Assembly (NCBI GenBank): GCA_031292525.1
Contig: JARLGY010000045.1
Coordinates: 186,001 to 250,000, forward strand
Length of the DNA: 64,000 nucleotides
Reading direction: 5' to 3'
Origin: Flavipsychrobacter sp.
Lineage (GTDB): Bacteria; Bacteroidota; Bacteroidia; Chitinophagales; Chitinophagaceae
Shown: positions 36,539 through 46,294 of the stretch, one piece after another
How positions within the stretch are numbered: the stretch's first letter is position 1
How the letters are laid out: each line of letters begins with the position of its first letter
The notes under the pieces: generated by a model
Told to the model about the DNA's origin: nothing
The model's input: only the letters and a program-made list of their open reading frames with translations
The model's database searches: none
Program-made: the position numbers and the translations under genes

Positions 36539-38524
36539 TTATTTCTTCTTGTTGAAAAACAACATGTAACGAGCCGTTTCATAGTAGTCTTCAGTAAGGC
36601 GCTTGAGCCTTGCATGTATGCTATCAGTAGCGTGATTGGCAGGTATGGGGTCGTTGTTGCGGATGCTCATAAATACTTCTTTACTGGTAGCCAGCTGACG
36701 GGTAAAGTAGTAATCGCCTTGTACTACACCTATCTGCCTTACATCGTGATCTATAACAAATGATACGTTTCCTGTTGTATCAGGCAAGTGCAGCAGATCG
36801 CGGCCTATTGTGGTATTTCGGTAAGCTTTTCTGGTGATGCCTGCTATTGTTGGCAATACATCTACCTGAGAACAGTTCATGGTGTGGCGCACAGCCGGTA
36901 ACCTACCCGGAGCATAAAACAAAAGAGGTACGTGAAAGCAAGTAAGGCCATTGTCGGTCCATGCGCGAGGGAACATACCCGCAGCATCGCCACGAATGCC
37001 ATGATCGCCAACAAATACAAAAACGGTATTTTTAAAATAGCCTTCTTTTTTTGCAGCTTCTATAAATTTCTGGAAACAAAAATCGGTGTAACGGAACGCA
37101 TTAAGTTCATCATTATGCTGAAACCCGAATTTATGTAACGAGTCATCAGGATAACGTACATTTTTAAATTCACCACGGTCTTCCTTAGGTATTGTGTATG
37201 GACGATGATTATCAGAAGTCTGTATAACTGCAAAGAAGGGTTTGGATTGTTGTTTTAAAACCTTGTTGGCCTGCAGGAAGAGATTTTTATCGCTAATTCC
37301 CCACACATCCACTTTTGGTGCATCATAGTTGGCCTGTTCATACATATGCAGTCCCTGTATATTATTATCTAAAAGCGCACGGATATTAGCCCAACTGGTG
37401 CTGCCTCCTATAAAATAATATTTCTCATATCCTTTTAGATCATTAATAATACTGTGCTGATCCACAATGGCAGGATTTCGACTGGCTGTTTTGTCCAACT
37501 GCACATCCGGGATACCGGTAATTGTTGCCCAAACACCGCGTGCTGTACCGAAATGCGGGGTAAAACAATGATCGAAAAAAGTACCATCCTGGCACATACT
37601 GTTGAAAAAGGGAGTGGTATTAAGGGGATTGCCCCACATACTGCTCTTGTATCCACTAAAGCTTTCGCATATAACCAGTACCACGTTTGGGGGAGTTGAC
37701 GTACTGTCTATTGCTGGAATGATGCGCTCAAAGCTCAAAGTAGTACTATCCGGATGTGTTACACCAAGATAGTTTGCCATTTCACTATATGCTGCGGCCA
37801 CTTTATTGCGGTCGCAGGTTTCGTGTCTGAATTTCAGAGAGCTGAAAAAACTTTGTACAGGATTGAGCGCCAGCTGTGACAGATGATCGTCGCCAAGCGA
37901 AAATGCATCGCTCCATCTTAATGGATATTGTCCAAGGTGTCCATATACGCCGCCACCAAACAAAAGGAATATAACTATACCCCATGCCCAACTGCTGCTC
38001 TTCGTTACTTTATCTGCAGACTGGTTAGCTATCGCTCTATGCATCCTGCTTACGATGAACATAATAAGAACAACCAGCACTATTAATGCAAACGCCAGCC
38101 TGAATACAGGGTAAGTTTGCATGACCATGCCGAATGACACTTGTGCATCTTGCAGGAAATTGAGGGCACTGGCATTGAGCCTTTGATTAAGGTAATCATA
38201 ATGCTCGAAATCGAGCATGTAAAACAGCACAAGTAATGAAGTAAAAATAGAAAGTAAGGTGAACCAGAAACGCTTACCAAGTTTGATCGAAAATGGATTT
38301 AAAGGCCTGATGGTACCCAATAACAGTATTACCACCGCCATTATACCCACTTCGCGAAGGTCGTAACGTGCACCGAGCCAAAAAGCAGGGATAGATTGTG
38401 TAAATGACTGACCTGTAGTTTTAAAAAAGAAAAATAGCGCTAACCTGGCAAGGGTCATTAAAACCAGAAACAATAAAGAAACAGATATTATCCAGCGTAT
38501 ATATCGTGGGGCAGTACGGAACAT
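36539..38524 (-). CDS. LTA synthase family sulfatase-like membrane phosphotransferase
   Basis: A 661-residue protein with five N-terminal membrane helices (through about residue 165) and a large periplasmic alkaline-phosphatase-fold domain. The metal/nucleophile region is PPNVVLVICESFSGYKSSMWG, with nucleophile-type threonine near TTPFFNSM, and HFGTARGVWATITGIPDV and FFAVIQTSDNHRPYTIP carry further metal-site residues. In Gram-negative bacteria such proteins usually transfer phosphoglycerol or phosphoethanolamine to surface glycans or lipid A; lipoteichoic acid itself is not expected here. The exact acceptor is unknown. Confidence 0.9.
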   Translation of the reverse strand: MFRTAPRYIRWIISVSLLFLVLMTLARLALFFFFKTTGQSFTQSIPAFWLGARYDLREVGIMAVVILLLGTIRPLNPFSIKLGKRFWFTLLSIFTSLLVLFYMLDFEHYDYLNQRLNASALNFLQDAQVSFGMVMQTYPVFRLAFALIVLVVLIMFIVSRMHRAIANQSADKVTKSSSWAWGIVIFLLFGGGVYGHLGQYPLRWSDAFSLGDDHLSQLALNPVQSFFSSLKFRHETCDRNKVAAAYSEMANYLGVTHPDSTTLSFERIIPAIDSTSTPPNVVLVICESFSGYKSSMWGNPLNTTPFFNSMCQDGTFFDHCFTPHFGTARGVWATITGIPDVQLDKTASRNPAIVDQHSIINDLKGYEKYYFIGGSTSWANIRALLDNNIQGLHMYEQANYDAPKVDVWGISDKNLFLQANKVLKQQSKPFFAVIQTSDNHRPYTIPKEDRGEFKNVRYPDDSLHKFGFQHNDELNAFRYTDFCFQKFIEAAKKEGYFKNTVFVFVGDHGIRGDAAGMFPRAWTDNGLTCFHVPLLFYAPGRLPAVRHTMNCSQVDVLPTIAGITRKAYRNTTIGRDLLHLPDTTGNVSFVIDHDVRQIGVVQGDYYFTRQLATSKEVFMSIRNNDPIPANHATDSIHARLKRLTEDYYETARYMLFFNKKK

Positions 38525-38793
38525 GTGGGTTATTTGCTAAAAAACAGTTGGCAAAATTAACTTAAAGATTCCTTAACATTCACTTAATACACTTGGAAAA
38601 TAATATTTAATATACATAACAGCATAAATTAAACCTATGAAGGGGTGACATAGGAAATAAATACCATGTAATTACCAGAGATAAAACCAAAATATTGGGG
38701 TATTGGATTTTATGACCAAACCCGTACAGCCAAATATGCGAACAAATAATTAAGTGTACTCAGAAAAGGTAACTTCCATAACATATATCTAAC

Positions 38794-41700
38794 TTAGTCT
38801 GTTACTTTATCTGTAGCAACCATTGCTTGCTGCTCTATCATATCCATGTTTGGGAAAATCATGTGAAAAGTAGTACCTCTACCTTCTTCCGATTCAGCAT
38901 ATATTTCGCCGTGATGATTAGTAAGAATACGTCTGCATAAGGCCAGGCCAATACCAGTACCTTTATAAACCTGGTTTCCATGAAGCCTCTTGAAGATTAC
39001 AAATATCTGCTCGGCATACTCCTGGCTGAAACCAATTCCATTATCTTTAAAGACGATCTTCAGGTAAGGCAATGTTTTATCCAATGTAGGAAAGCGGCTC
39101 ACCTCAACAGGATCGAGCGGCCCAGATGAGATCAAAATGCAGAGCTGTACTTTCTCTTTTTTGAATTTTATTGAATTGCTGATGAGGTTATGAAACAATT
39201 GTTTCATTTGCAAGGGGACTGCTTCTATAACAGGTAAATTATCAAAAGTGATTTTTGTATCGTTTTCTGCAAGGTCAAAATCCTGCATCACATCCTTTAC
39301 CACATCGTTAATATCGGTAGGCTTATGTTTATCTATTGCGCTGCTCACCGATGAAAAATTGAGCAGATCTTCAATAAGCTGGGTCATGCGCAGGCTGCTA
39401 TTGCGTATCTTATCCACATAGTCCATACATGCATTGGGAAGATCCGCACGGTGTTTATTTTGCAGTATATCAGAAAAAGTTTGAATTTTCCTAAGTGGCT
39501 CCTGTAGGTCGTGACTAGCTACATAAGCGTACTGCTCCAATTCTTTATTAGACCACTTCAAATTGTTGTTAGCAAACAATAGGTCCTCAGTCCTTTCTTT
39601 TACCTTTTGTTCCAGCTCTTGGGCAAACATTTTTTGCTCGGTATTATCAATTCCAGTCCCAATGAAGCCGGTAAATTTATTATCATAGTAAGTTGGCTTA
39701 CAGGTAAGCCTCAGCCACCGGTACACACCATCATATCTCTTTACACGATAAACAATACTGAACGGTATCCTTTTTTCAAAAGATTCATTGTATTGTTTTA
39801 TATAGCGATCCTTATCTTCCTCATGTATATTATCCAGCCACCCATTGCCCATTTCTTCCTGCATCGAGCGACCACTAAACTCAAGCCAGGTATTGTTGAA
39901 AAAAGTACGTTGTTTATCTGCCGCTGCTACCCATATCATAACAGGGGCATTGTTTGCCATGTTGTGGAACCATTCGTCCTTTTCATTAATTATTTTCATC
40001 GCCTTTACATGTTCCGTATTATCCAGTATAGCAATAAATATAAGTTCTGTACGCTGTACCCGTTGGGTAAGCAGGCGGGCATTAACCAGCATATTCTTAT
40101 TTCCTATACCCGGGAACTCATGGTTTACTTCAAATCCATTAAAGTATCCTTTTTTCGGAATGATCTCAAGCAATAATTCCCTTAATTTCGGTATATTCCA
40201 TTGCCCGTTTCCGAGGTCGAAGAGATAGAAACCTTCAGTATTTTCTGCATCGGTTTTAAATATTTTGTAAAACGATTCATTAGCCGATTTTACAATGAGG
40301 TTTTTATCCACAACTATCATAGCCTCGGCAATAGTAGCTATGATACCGTCTGTGTATTCTTGCACTTCGGTCAGTTGTTCATTGCGGGCTTGCAGTTGCT
40401 CATTTATGGTATTCAACTCTTCATTTGAAGATTCCATTTCCTCCGCCGAAGTCTGCAACTCCTCGTTGATGGTGTGCATTTCTTCGTTGCTGGAAATGAT
40501 CTCTTCATTGGCATTCTGTAGGTCTTCATTAACAGCTTCACGCTCTTCTATTATCGAAGTCATATCAGCCCTCAAAGCAATTATTTCCTGTTCTAACTGT
40601 AGTTGTATTATTTTTTTGCCTGCAAGAGAACTACTGTCAGACTTTATTTGCGGCGGATGTTCATAAAAGAGTACCAACAAACAGCGGGTATCGGGTATCA
40701 TATTAAGAGGTACCACTTCTATGCTCACTGGGTAAGTAATATTTTTCACCTTCACCTCAAGCCCATCTTTCCTTATAGGAAGGCCGGTTTTTACGCACTT
40801 GTGTATAGCTGTGCGTATGTCTATACGCAACCCAGGCTTCGCCATTTTCAACAGGTTAAGCGATGCACTGCCTGGTGCAGCCTCTAAGAAAGTATTAGTT
40901 GCCCCACGAAATTGCAATATCTCACATTCTTGATCTATAACCACACTTGGGGTTACATATTTCGTAGCCAGCAGGTTATCTACTACTTGTCCCAATTCTA
41001 TCGGTTTAATAGAAGATATATTGTCCTTAGCATTATCAATGCTAGTTTCCATTTCGCGAGAAGGATAACTCTGTAAAGATTGGCGAATAGAAATATCACG
41101 CCTGTATATGTTTACTTTAAATTCTTTATCTATCTGCTTAAAAAATTTACCACTGCTACCAATGCTTTCAGATTTGCCTAGCATTAGGTATCCGCTGCTT
41201 TTTAATGCGTAATGAAACGTGTCTATAACCTTGCGTTGGCTATCTGCATCCAGGTATATGAACAGGTTACAGCAGCTAACTAGGTCTATACGGGAGAAGG
41301 GAGGATCTTGTAAAATGTCGTGCGTAGCAAATACACAAATATCTCTCAGCATCTTATTAATGCGATAGTTACCATCGACCTTTTCAAAAAAAGCCTGCAA
41401 ACGATCAGGCGATATTTCAGCTACTTCACTTTTAGAATAAATTCCCGATCTGGCTTTAATGATCGATTTTTGACTCAAATCCGTTGCAAATATCTGCACA
41501 GATGTTTTTGCAATACCGGTACCCATTACCTCACACAATATCATTGCAATGCTATACACCTCTTGCCCTGTGGCGCAGGCAGGCACCCATATGCGGAGTA
41601 TCTCATCGGGAAGTTTATTTTGGATAACATGTGGAATGAGGTTGTTGCGCAAATACTTAAACGTATCCTTATCTCTAAAAAATTTGGTAACGTTTATCAG

Positions 41701-42525
41701 TATATCGTTATATAACAACAATAATTCTTTTTTATTGTCATGGATATGTTTGCCAAACTCTTTTATAGTTTTAATATTCAGCAGCAACATCCTGCGTTTT
41801 ATACGGCGGGTTATACTAGCTATTTTATAGTGTGTAAAATCAACTTTTGTTACATTTTTCAGTTGATCAAAAATCGCTTTTAACTCTTGCTTGTCATTCT
41901 GTGTTGTTTGCGTTGTTGATATATCCGACGCAGCAGAACTGGTAAGGTATTCTCCCAGCTTTATCAGTTCAAGTGCAATATTTACTGGTGATAATACAAG
42001 ATCCACCACACCTTCGGCAATAGCAGATTTGGGCATGCTTTGAAACTTTGCAGATTCATCTTGTACAATGGTAAGGCCATCTGCTTCCCTAATGGCTTTT
42101 AATCCAAGTGTGCCATCATTAGCGCCACCTGAAAGTACCACCCCAATAGCATTTTCGCCTTTTATTTCTGCCAGCGAGATGAAAAATTTATCAATAGGCA
42201 TGTGAGCCGGCTTGGTCTGCCGCGGTTCTAGCTTGAAATGACCATCAGTCAGTTCCATATCCATGTCGGCGGGAATGATATAAAAATGATCACATTCCAT
42301 CAACATTTTGTTTTCAACCTGGGTAACAGTCATTTGGGTTTTTCGGGATAGAATAGCTGGCAGCATACTCTCGTGGGTAGGATTTAAATGCTGTATAAGC
42401 ACGTAAGCCATTCCAGTAGTAGGTGTAAGATTATTTAATAGTTCAATTACAGCTTCAAGCCCACCGGCGCTGCACCCTATAGCTACGACAGGAAATGATT
42501 TTACAGACGTCAATACATTTACCAT
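38794..42525 (-). CDS. CheB-CheR-PAS-histidine kinase fusion protein
   Basis: A 1243-residue cytoplasmic signalling protein. Domains in order: CheB methylesterase with catalytic S19, H46 and D137 (GCSAGG, QHLNPTH, SGGANDG); CheR methyltransferase (HYKIASITRRIKRRM, the SAM-binding PACATGQEVYSIAM, FATDLS, and LVSCCNLFIYLD); a long Glu/Asn-rich coiled coil (about residues 640-725); two or three PAS/PAC units; HisKA with H1005 in ASHDLQEPLRKIQT; and a HATPase domain (KDNGIGFS, GTGIGLALCRRI). No receiver domain is attached. No chemoreceptor or cheA/cheW gene lies in the window, so it is probably not classical chemotaxis. Two response regulators flank it. Confidence 0.95.
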   Translation of the reverse strand: MVNVLTSVKSFPVVAIGCSAGGLEAVIELLNNLTPTTGMAYVLIQHLNPTHESMLPAILSRKTQMTVTQVENKMLMECDHFYIIPADMDMELTDGHFKLEPRQTKPAHMPIDKFFISLAEIKGENAIGVVLSGGANDGTLGLKAIREADGLTIVQDESAKFQSMPKSAIAEGVVDLVLSPVNIALELIKLGEYLTSSAASDISTTQTTQNDKQELKAIFDQLKNVTKVDFTHYKIASITRRIKRRMLLLNIKTIKEFGKHIHDNKKELLLLYNDILINVTKFFRDKDTFKYLRNNLIPHVIQNKLPDEILRIWVPACATGQEVYSIAMILCEVMGTGIAKTSVQIFATDLSQKSIIKARSGIYSKSEVAEISPDRLQAFFEKVDGNYRINKMLRDICVFATHDILQDPPFSRIDLVSCCNLFIYLDADSQRKVIDTFHYALKSSGYLMLGKSESIGSSGKFFKQIDKEFKVNIYRRDISIRQSLQSYPSREMETSIDNAKDNISSIKPIELGQVVDNLLATKYVTPSVVIDQECEILQFRGATNTFLEAAPGSASLNLLKMAKPGLRIDIRTAIHKCVKTGLPIRKDGLEVKVKNITYPVSIEVVPLNMIPDTRCLLVLFYEHPPQIKSDSSSLAGKKIIQLQLEQEIIALRADMTSIIEEREAVNEDLQNANEEIISSNEEMHTINEELQTSAEEMESSNEELNTINEQLQARNEQLTEVQEYTDGIIATIAEAMIVVDKNLIVKSANESFYKIFKTDAENTEGFYLFDLGNGQWNIPKLRELLLEIIPKKGYFNGFEVNHEFPGIGNKNMLVNARLLTQRVQRTELIFIAILDNTEHVKAMKIINEKDEWFHNMANNAPVMIWVAAADKQRTFFNNTWLEFSGRSMQEEMGNGWLDNIHEEDKDRYIKQYNESFEKRIPFSIVYRVKRYDGVYRWLRLTCKPTYYDNKFTGFIGTGIDNTEQKMFAQELEQKVKERTEDLLFANNNLKWSNKELEQYAYVASHDLQEPLRKIQTFSDILQNKHRADLPNACMDYVDKIRNSSLRMTQLIEDLLNFSSVSSAIDKHKPTDINDVVKDVMQDFDLAENDTKITFDNLPVIEAVPLQMKQLFHNLISNSIKFKKEKVQLCILISSGPLDPVEVSRFPTLDKTLPYLKIVFKDNGIGFSQEYAEQIFVIFKRLHGNQVYKGTGIGLALCRRILTNHHGEIYAESEEGRGTTFHMIFPNMDMIEQQAMVATDKVTD

Positions 42526-42667
42526 GCCTTCTATATGAACTATGATTGGATACTGTAAAAGTAGGCCTTTAGTTGACCAATGAAGGCTATATTGAGATTA
42601 AAGGTGAAAAAGAAAAAAAAGTCACAAGTAATTTATACTTAACTTTATAAAAATCATCAATAAATAC

Positions 42668-43078
42668 ATGACCAAAAAGTATAACATACTTGTTATCGAT
42701 GATGATTTTGATGACAGGCAAATATTGATGGAAGCCTTGGCTGAAATTGACACCAATATTGAATGCCATACCGCCAATGACGGCGTGGATGCGCTGGCTT
42801 TGTTGTCTGATAATAGCCTATCCCTTCCTCAGGTCATTTTCCTGGACCTGAATATGCCCCGCTTGGATGGCAAACAATTTCTTGTAGAGCGGAGCAAAAT
42901 AGCAAGGCTTATTTCTATCCCCGTTGTAATGTACTCAACTACCAAACGGAATGAAGATATAGAAGAAACTAAAAAACTTGGGGCTTTCGATTTTATAAGC
43001 AAACCCTCTCAGTACAGGCTCATCTGCAAAGAAGTAAGCGGAGCTTTAACTAAAATAAGACAACTAGAGATCGTTTAA
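42668..43078 (+). CDS. Single-domain response regulator (divergent from the CheB/CheR kinase)
   Basis: A 136-residue CheY-like receiver with no output domain. Acidic pocket residues lie in IDDD (near residue 11), phospho-acceptor D60 in FLDLNMPRLDG, the Thr/Ser switch in MYSTT and the lysine in FISKPS. It starts 142 bp upstream of the fusion kinase gene and divergently from it, which makes it a likely phosphotransfer partner. It converges with a second regulator 27 nt away. Confidence 0.92.
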   Translation: MTKKYNILVIDDDFDDRQILMEALAEIDTNIECHTANDGVDALALLSDNSLSLPQVIFLDLNMPRLDGKQFLVERSKIARLISIPVVMYSTTKRNEDIEETKKLGAFDFISKPSQYRLICKEVSGALTKIRQLEIV

Positions 43079-43105
43079 CTTTTTTAGCAACGGAATGCAG
43101 ATGAA

Positions 43106-43531
43106 TTATTCAAATTGGTTGGGGGCTATACACGTTTTCCAATAGTCAATAATTATCTTAATTGTATTTTCCAGTTCAGCATAACTATGGGGCTTTGTAA
43201 AGAAACCCTGTACCGATAATGAATAGGCATCGTAAACCGTTTTTTTAGTTGCAGATGTTGTGAAGAATAAATATGGGATGCATTTTACGCTTAGCTTCTC
43301 ATTAGTTTGTATCAACGTTCTTAACTCAAGCCCATTTATTTTGGGCATGTTAATATCTGAGAGGATCAGGAAAGGATGTACATCATTTTGCTGCAAATAC
43401 TGAAGTGCATGATTACCATCTTTAAAAAACACGATCTCATTTTTGTGATCCAATTTCTCTAAGATTTCACCTATCATTTCCTGATCATCCACATCATCTT
43501 CTATAACTATAATAGGTCCGTCTTTGTTCAT
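43106..43531 (-). CDS. Single-domain response regulator (second)
   Basis: A 141-residue CheY-like receiver. Acidic residues are in IEDDVDD (11-15), the phospho-acceptor is D59 in LILSDINMPKINGLEL, the switch residue is in FFTTSA and the conserved lysine in FFTKPHS. No DNA-binding or enzymatic output is attached. It is convergent with the regulator at 42668, and both belong to the same Bacteroidota receiver subgroup (DINMP/DLNMP, TKPHS-type). Its partner is probably the CheB-CheR kinase, by context only. Confidence 0.92.
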   Translation of the reverse strand: MNKDGPIIVIEDDVDDQEMIGEILEKLDHKNEIVFFKDGNHALQYLQQNDVHPFLILSDINMPKINGLELRTLIQTNEKLSVKCIPYLFFTTSATKKTVYDAYSLSVQGFFTKPHSYAELENTIKIIIDYWKTCIAPNQFE

Positions 43532-43599
43532 TTTATATTAAGTTTTCTCCGGCAAATGTGCCGGATTTTATAATCATTAAACTATCAATATGCAAACTA

Positions 43600-43998
43600 T
43601 CAGCCACCTAACCCATTAAAAAGGCTAAACGCAATAATAAGAATTACAATGGTACTGATGATCACATATAAGTAATCTTTTTCCCTCATAAACGATAAAA
43701 TTGAAAACAGGATACGTGCTATAGGTGTTGCTATTAGTAGCAGTACCCCCAGCTGCATGATGCTGGAAGTGTCAAATACTTTTACACCTTGTAGCACACC
43801 TTGTAGCGACTTGTACCGTTCCGGCTCACCGTTAAATATAGCGTACGACGGCTGTGCATCGCCACCATGTAATACCAGGTACATTATACCACCGGCCGAG
43901 GCTACTATAGCCGCTAGGATAACCCCATAACGCAGCAGGTTACCCATTACCTGTTCCATGTCTTTATCCTGCCCCGCTCTTACTGATTTTTGATCCAT
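43600..43998 (-). CDS. DUF1634 membrane protein
   Basis: A 132-residue protein with three membrane segments (GVILAAIVASAGGIMYLVL, MQLGVLLLIATPIARILFSIL, DYLYVIISTIVILIIAFSLF). This is the DUF1634 family, which is nearly always coupled with a TauE/SafE protein, as here: its ATG is 11 nt past the stop of the TauE gene. The usual guess is an accessory subunit of an anion exporter, and its function is not established. Confidence 0.88.
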   Translation of the reverse strand: MDQKSVRAGQDKDMEQVMGNLLRYGVILAAIVASAGGIMYLVLHGGDAQPSYAIFNGEPERYKSLQGVLQGVKVFDTSSIMQLGVLLLIATPIARILFSILSFMREKDYLYVIISTIVILIIAFSLFNGLGG

Positions 43999-44009
43999 TG
44001 GTTGCAGTT

Positions 44010-44843
44010 TTAATGTCCTTTAAGTCCTTTATATATCATTTCAATAGCTATTATGCTGATCAAAATACTAAACACCACCCTTAACTTCTTCGTATCTGAA
44101 CCGATAAGTATCCTGGAGCCAAAAATAGATCCCGCCAATACACCCACAACCACAGGAAATGTAAGAACAGGATCAATATAGCCTCTATGCAGGTAAGCTG
44201 CTGTACCCGCTGCTGCAGTTACCCCTATCATAAAATTGCTTGTGGTAGTAGATACTTTGAAGGGAATACGCATTACATTATCCATAGCCAATACCTTAAA
44301 TGCACCAGCACCAATACCTAGCAAGCTGGATAAAGCACCGGCACCGATCATCATAAAAAAGCCTGCTGGTACATGGCGTATCTTATAATCTATCTGCTCA
44401 CCTTTGTCTGGGTAGCTGCTATTCAGTCGCAGCATGGCTGCCATTTTGCTTTTATCCTCAGTTTCTATGTGCAACGTTTTTTTACGCACCGTCATAACAG
44501 CAGAAAAAATAAGCACAAAGCCAAATATCACTGTAATAATATTGGCAGGGGTATATACAATAAGGAACGAGCCCAATACTGCACCAGCAGTGGTAGCTAT
44601 CTCAAGAAACATACCTAACCTTATGTTAGTGATACCTTCCTTTACATATGCCGCAGCTGCGCCAGATGACGTGCCTATTACTGCTATAAGTGATGTACCT
44701 ATTGCATAATGTATATCAACCTTGAATACCAATGTAAGCAGGGGTATTAATATAACTGCACCACCAAGACCGGTAAGAGAACCTAGAAAACCGGCCAGAA
44801 TAGCACCGGCCAGAAGGACTAACGTAAATAACAGAACCGTCAT
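44010..44843 (-). CDS. TauE/SafE family sulfite/anion exporter
   Basis: A 277-residue inner-membrane protein with about eight helices. The repeat signatures are GFLGSLTGLGGAVILIPLLTLVF in the first half and GAGALSSLLGIGAGAFKVLAM in the second, typical of TauE/SafE/TSUP. The family exports sulfite, sulfoacetate or other small anions; the substrate here is not determined. It is directly followed by the DUF1634 partner in an obvious two-gene operon, 28 nt from the helicase gene upstream. Confidence 0.93.
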   Translation of the reverse strand: MTVLLFTLVLLAGAILAGFLGSLTGLGGAVILIPLLTLVFKVDIHYAIGTSLIAVIGTSSGAAAAYVKEGITNIRLGMFLEIATTAGAVLGSFLIVYTPANIITVIFGFVLIFSAVMTVRKKTLHIETEDKSKMAAMLRLNSSYPDKGEQIDYKIRHVPAGFFMMIGAGALSSLLGIGAGAFKVLAMDNVMRIPFKVSTTTSNFMIGVTAAAGTAAYLHRGYIDPVLTFPVVVGVLAGSIFGSRILIGSDTKKLRVVFSILISIIAIEMIYKGLKGH

Positions 44844-44870
44844 ACTATATATAGATTGCGGGCAAAACTA

Positions 44871-46073
44871 TTATTTCTTTCTGCTTTTATTAAAACGTTT
44901 TTTCCCACTGGAGCGCTTACTCGTATCTGGCTTATATTCTGGCGCTTCCCCAAATTCTTCAGGTAGTGGCAGTTTTGTAACTTCTGTACCCATTAACTGC
45001 TCTATTCGCGCAAATTTGTTTTGGTCCTTTTCCGTGATGAACGTAATTGCCGTACCTGTAGTAGCTGCACGTGCTGTACGGCCTATACGGTGAATATAGT
45101 CTTCAGGGTCAGGCGGAACATCATAGTTCACCACAAGGTCTATACCCTCCACATCTATACCTCGGGATAATACATCGGTACCAATGATAACAGGCACACG
45201 CTTGTTTTTAAATTCACGCAATATCTCCTCACGCTCATCCTGCAAGAGATCTGAATGGAATGCTTTGACGCCAATGCCCGCCTTGCGAAGGGTAATATCT
45301 ATATTTTTAACAGCCTCCTTGGTTGAAGCAAACATCAACACACTGCCGTACTTGCCGTCTTTCAATATTTTCTTTATCAGGCCGGTCTTTTGTTTATCGT
45401 GTACCATGTATGCCTGTTGCAGTATGCCTGCGGCAGGTTTGCTTATAGCAATACTTATTTGTTCGGGATCTACAAGGATAGTATTGGCCAATGTGCGTAT
45501 TTTAGGCGGCATGGTGGCAGAGAACAGCAGTGTTTGCCTTTTCTTGGGCAGGTAGCTGATGATGCGTACTATGTCATCATAAAACCCCATATCTAGCATA
45601 CGGTCAGCCTCATCAAGCACCAGGTGCTGTAGCTTATCAAACTTGAATGCTCCTGAAGTCAGGTGCGATATTAAACGTCCCGGTGTTGCAATTACAATAT
45701 CAACACCTTTTTTTATGGCTTTCTTTTGTTGCTCCCAGGCTGCACCATCGCCTCCACCATATACAGCTATGCTGGTTACATCAATAAAATAGGCCAGTGC
45801 TTCTATCTGCTGGTCTATCTGCTGGGCAAGTTCGCGAGTTGGTGACAATATAAGTGTATTTATATCGTAAGAACCGCTTACTAATATCTTATCTAGGATA
45901 GGCAATACGTAGGCTGCTGTTTTGCCGGTACCTGTTTGCGCGCAGGCTATAAGGTCTTTATTATCAAGGATAATGGGGATTGCTTGTTCCTGTATCGGGG
46001 TTGGCTTTTTAAACCCCATTGCGTCTAATCCGTCTAACAGGTCGTGATCGAAATCAAAATCATCAAATGTCAA
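44871..46073 (-). CDS. DEAD-box RNA helicase
   Basis: A 400-residue ATP-dependent RNA helicase. Motifs: Q motif in GFKKPTPIQEQAIP, Walker A AQTGTGKT, PTRELA, DEAD in LVLDEADRMLDMGF, SAT, and in domain 2 GTDVLSRGIDVEG and HRIGRTARA. The short basic tail (KRSSGKKRFNKSRKK) is the only C-terminal extension, so it resembles the RhlE/CsdA-like small helicases. Such enzymes often help ribosome assembly in the cold. The start is a TTG at 46073; no in-frame ATG lies upstream before the stop. Confidence 0.95.
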   Translation of the reverse strand: MTFDDFDFDHDLLDGLDAMGFKKPTPIQEQAIPIILDNKDLIACAQTGTGKTAAYVLPILDKILVSGSYDINTLILSPTRELAQQIDQQIEALAYFIDVTSIAVYGGGDGAAWEQQKKAIKKGVDIVIATPGRLISHLTSGAFKFDKLQHLVLDEADRMLDMGFYDDIVRIISYLPKKRQTLLFSATMPPKIRTLANTILVDPEQISIAISKPAAGILQQAYMVHDKQKTGLIKKILKDGKYGSVLMFASTKEAVKNIDITLRKAGIGVKAFHSDLLQDEREEILREFKNKRVPVIIGTDVLSRGIDVEGIDLVVNYDVPPDPEDYIHRIGRTARAATTGTAITFITEKDQNKFARIEQLMGTEVTKLPLPEEFGEAPEYKPDTSKRSSGKKRFNKSRKK

Positions 46074-46178
46074 TTGCTTTGCTTTTTTTAAACTGTATTT
46101 CCTTCTAAATATTGCTAAAGATAAGCATTAATAAATAATGCATAAATCATAAAGATTGTTAACTATATGTTGCATTTC

Positions 46179-46208
46179 TTGAACTTTGAAAAATAAAAAA
46201 TACCTTTA
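46179..46208 (+). promoter_or_regulatory. Likely promoter of the acyltransferase-desaturase pair
   Basis: TTG (46179-46181), a 19-nt spacer and TACCTTTA (46201-46208) match the Bacteroidota pattern except for the last base of the -7 box. It lies 27 nt before the ATC that would begin the conserved N-terminus and 87 nt before the annotated TTG. Confidence 0.5.
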
Positions 46209-46294
46209 TCCAAATCGATAAAAACTATTCAGCCATCAGCTACTACATAACACTACCATTTATATACTTACTATCAATACTACCCTTTCCTGTA

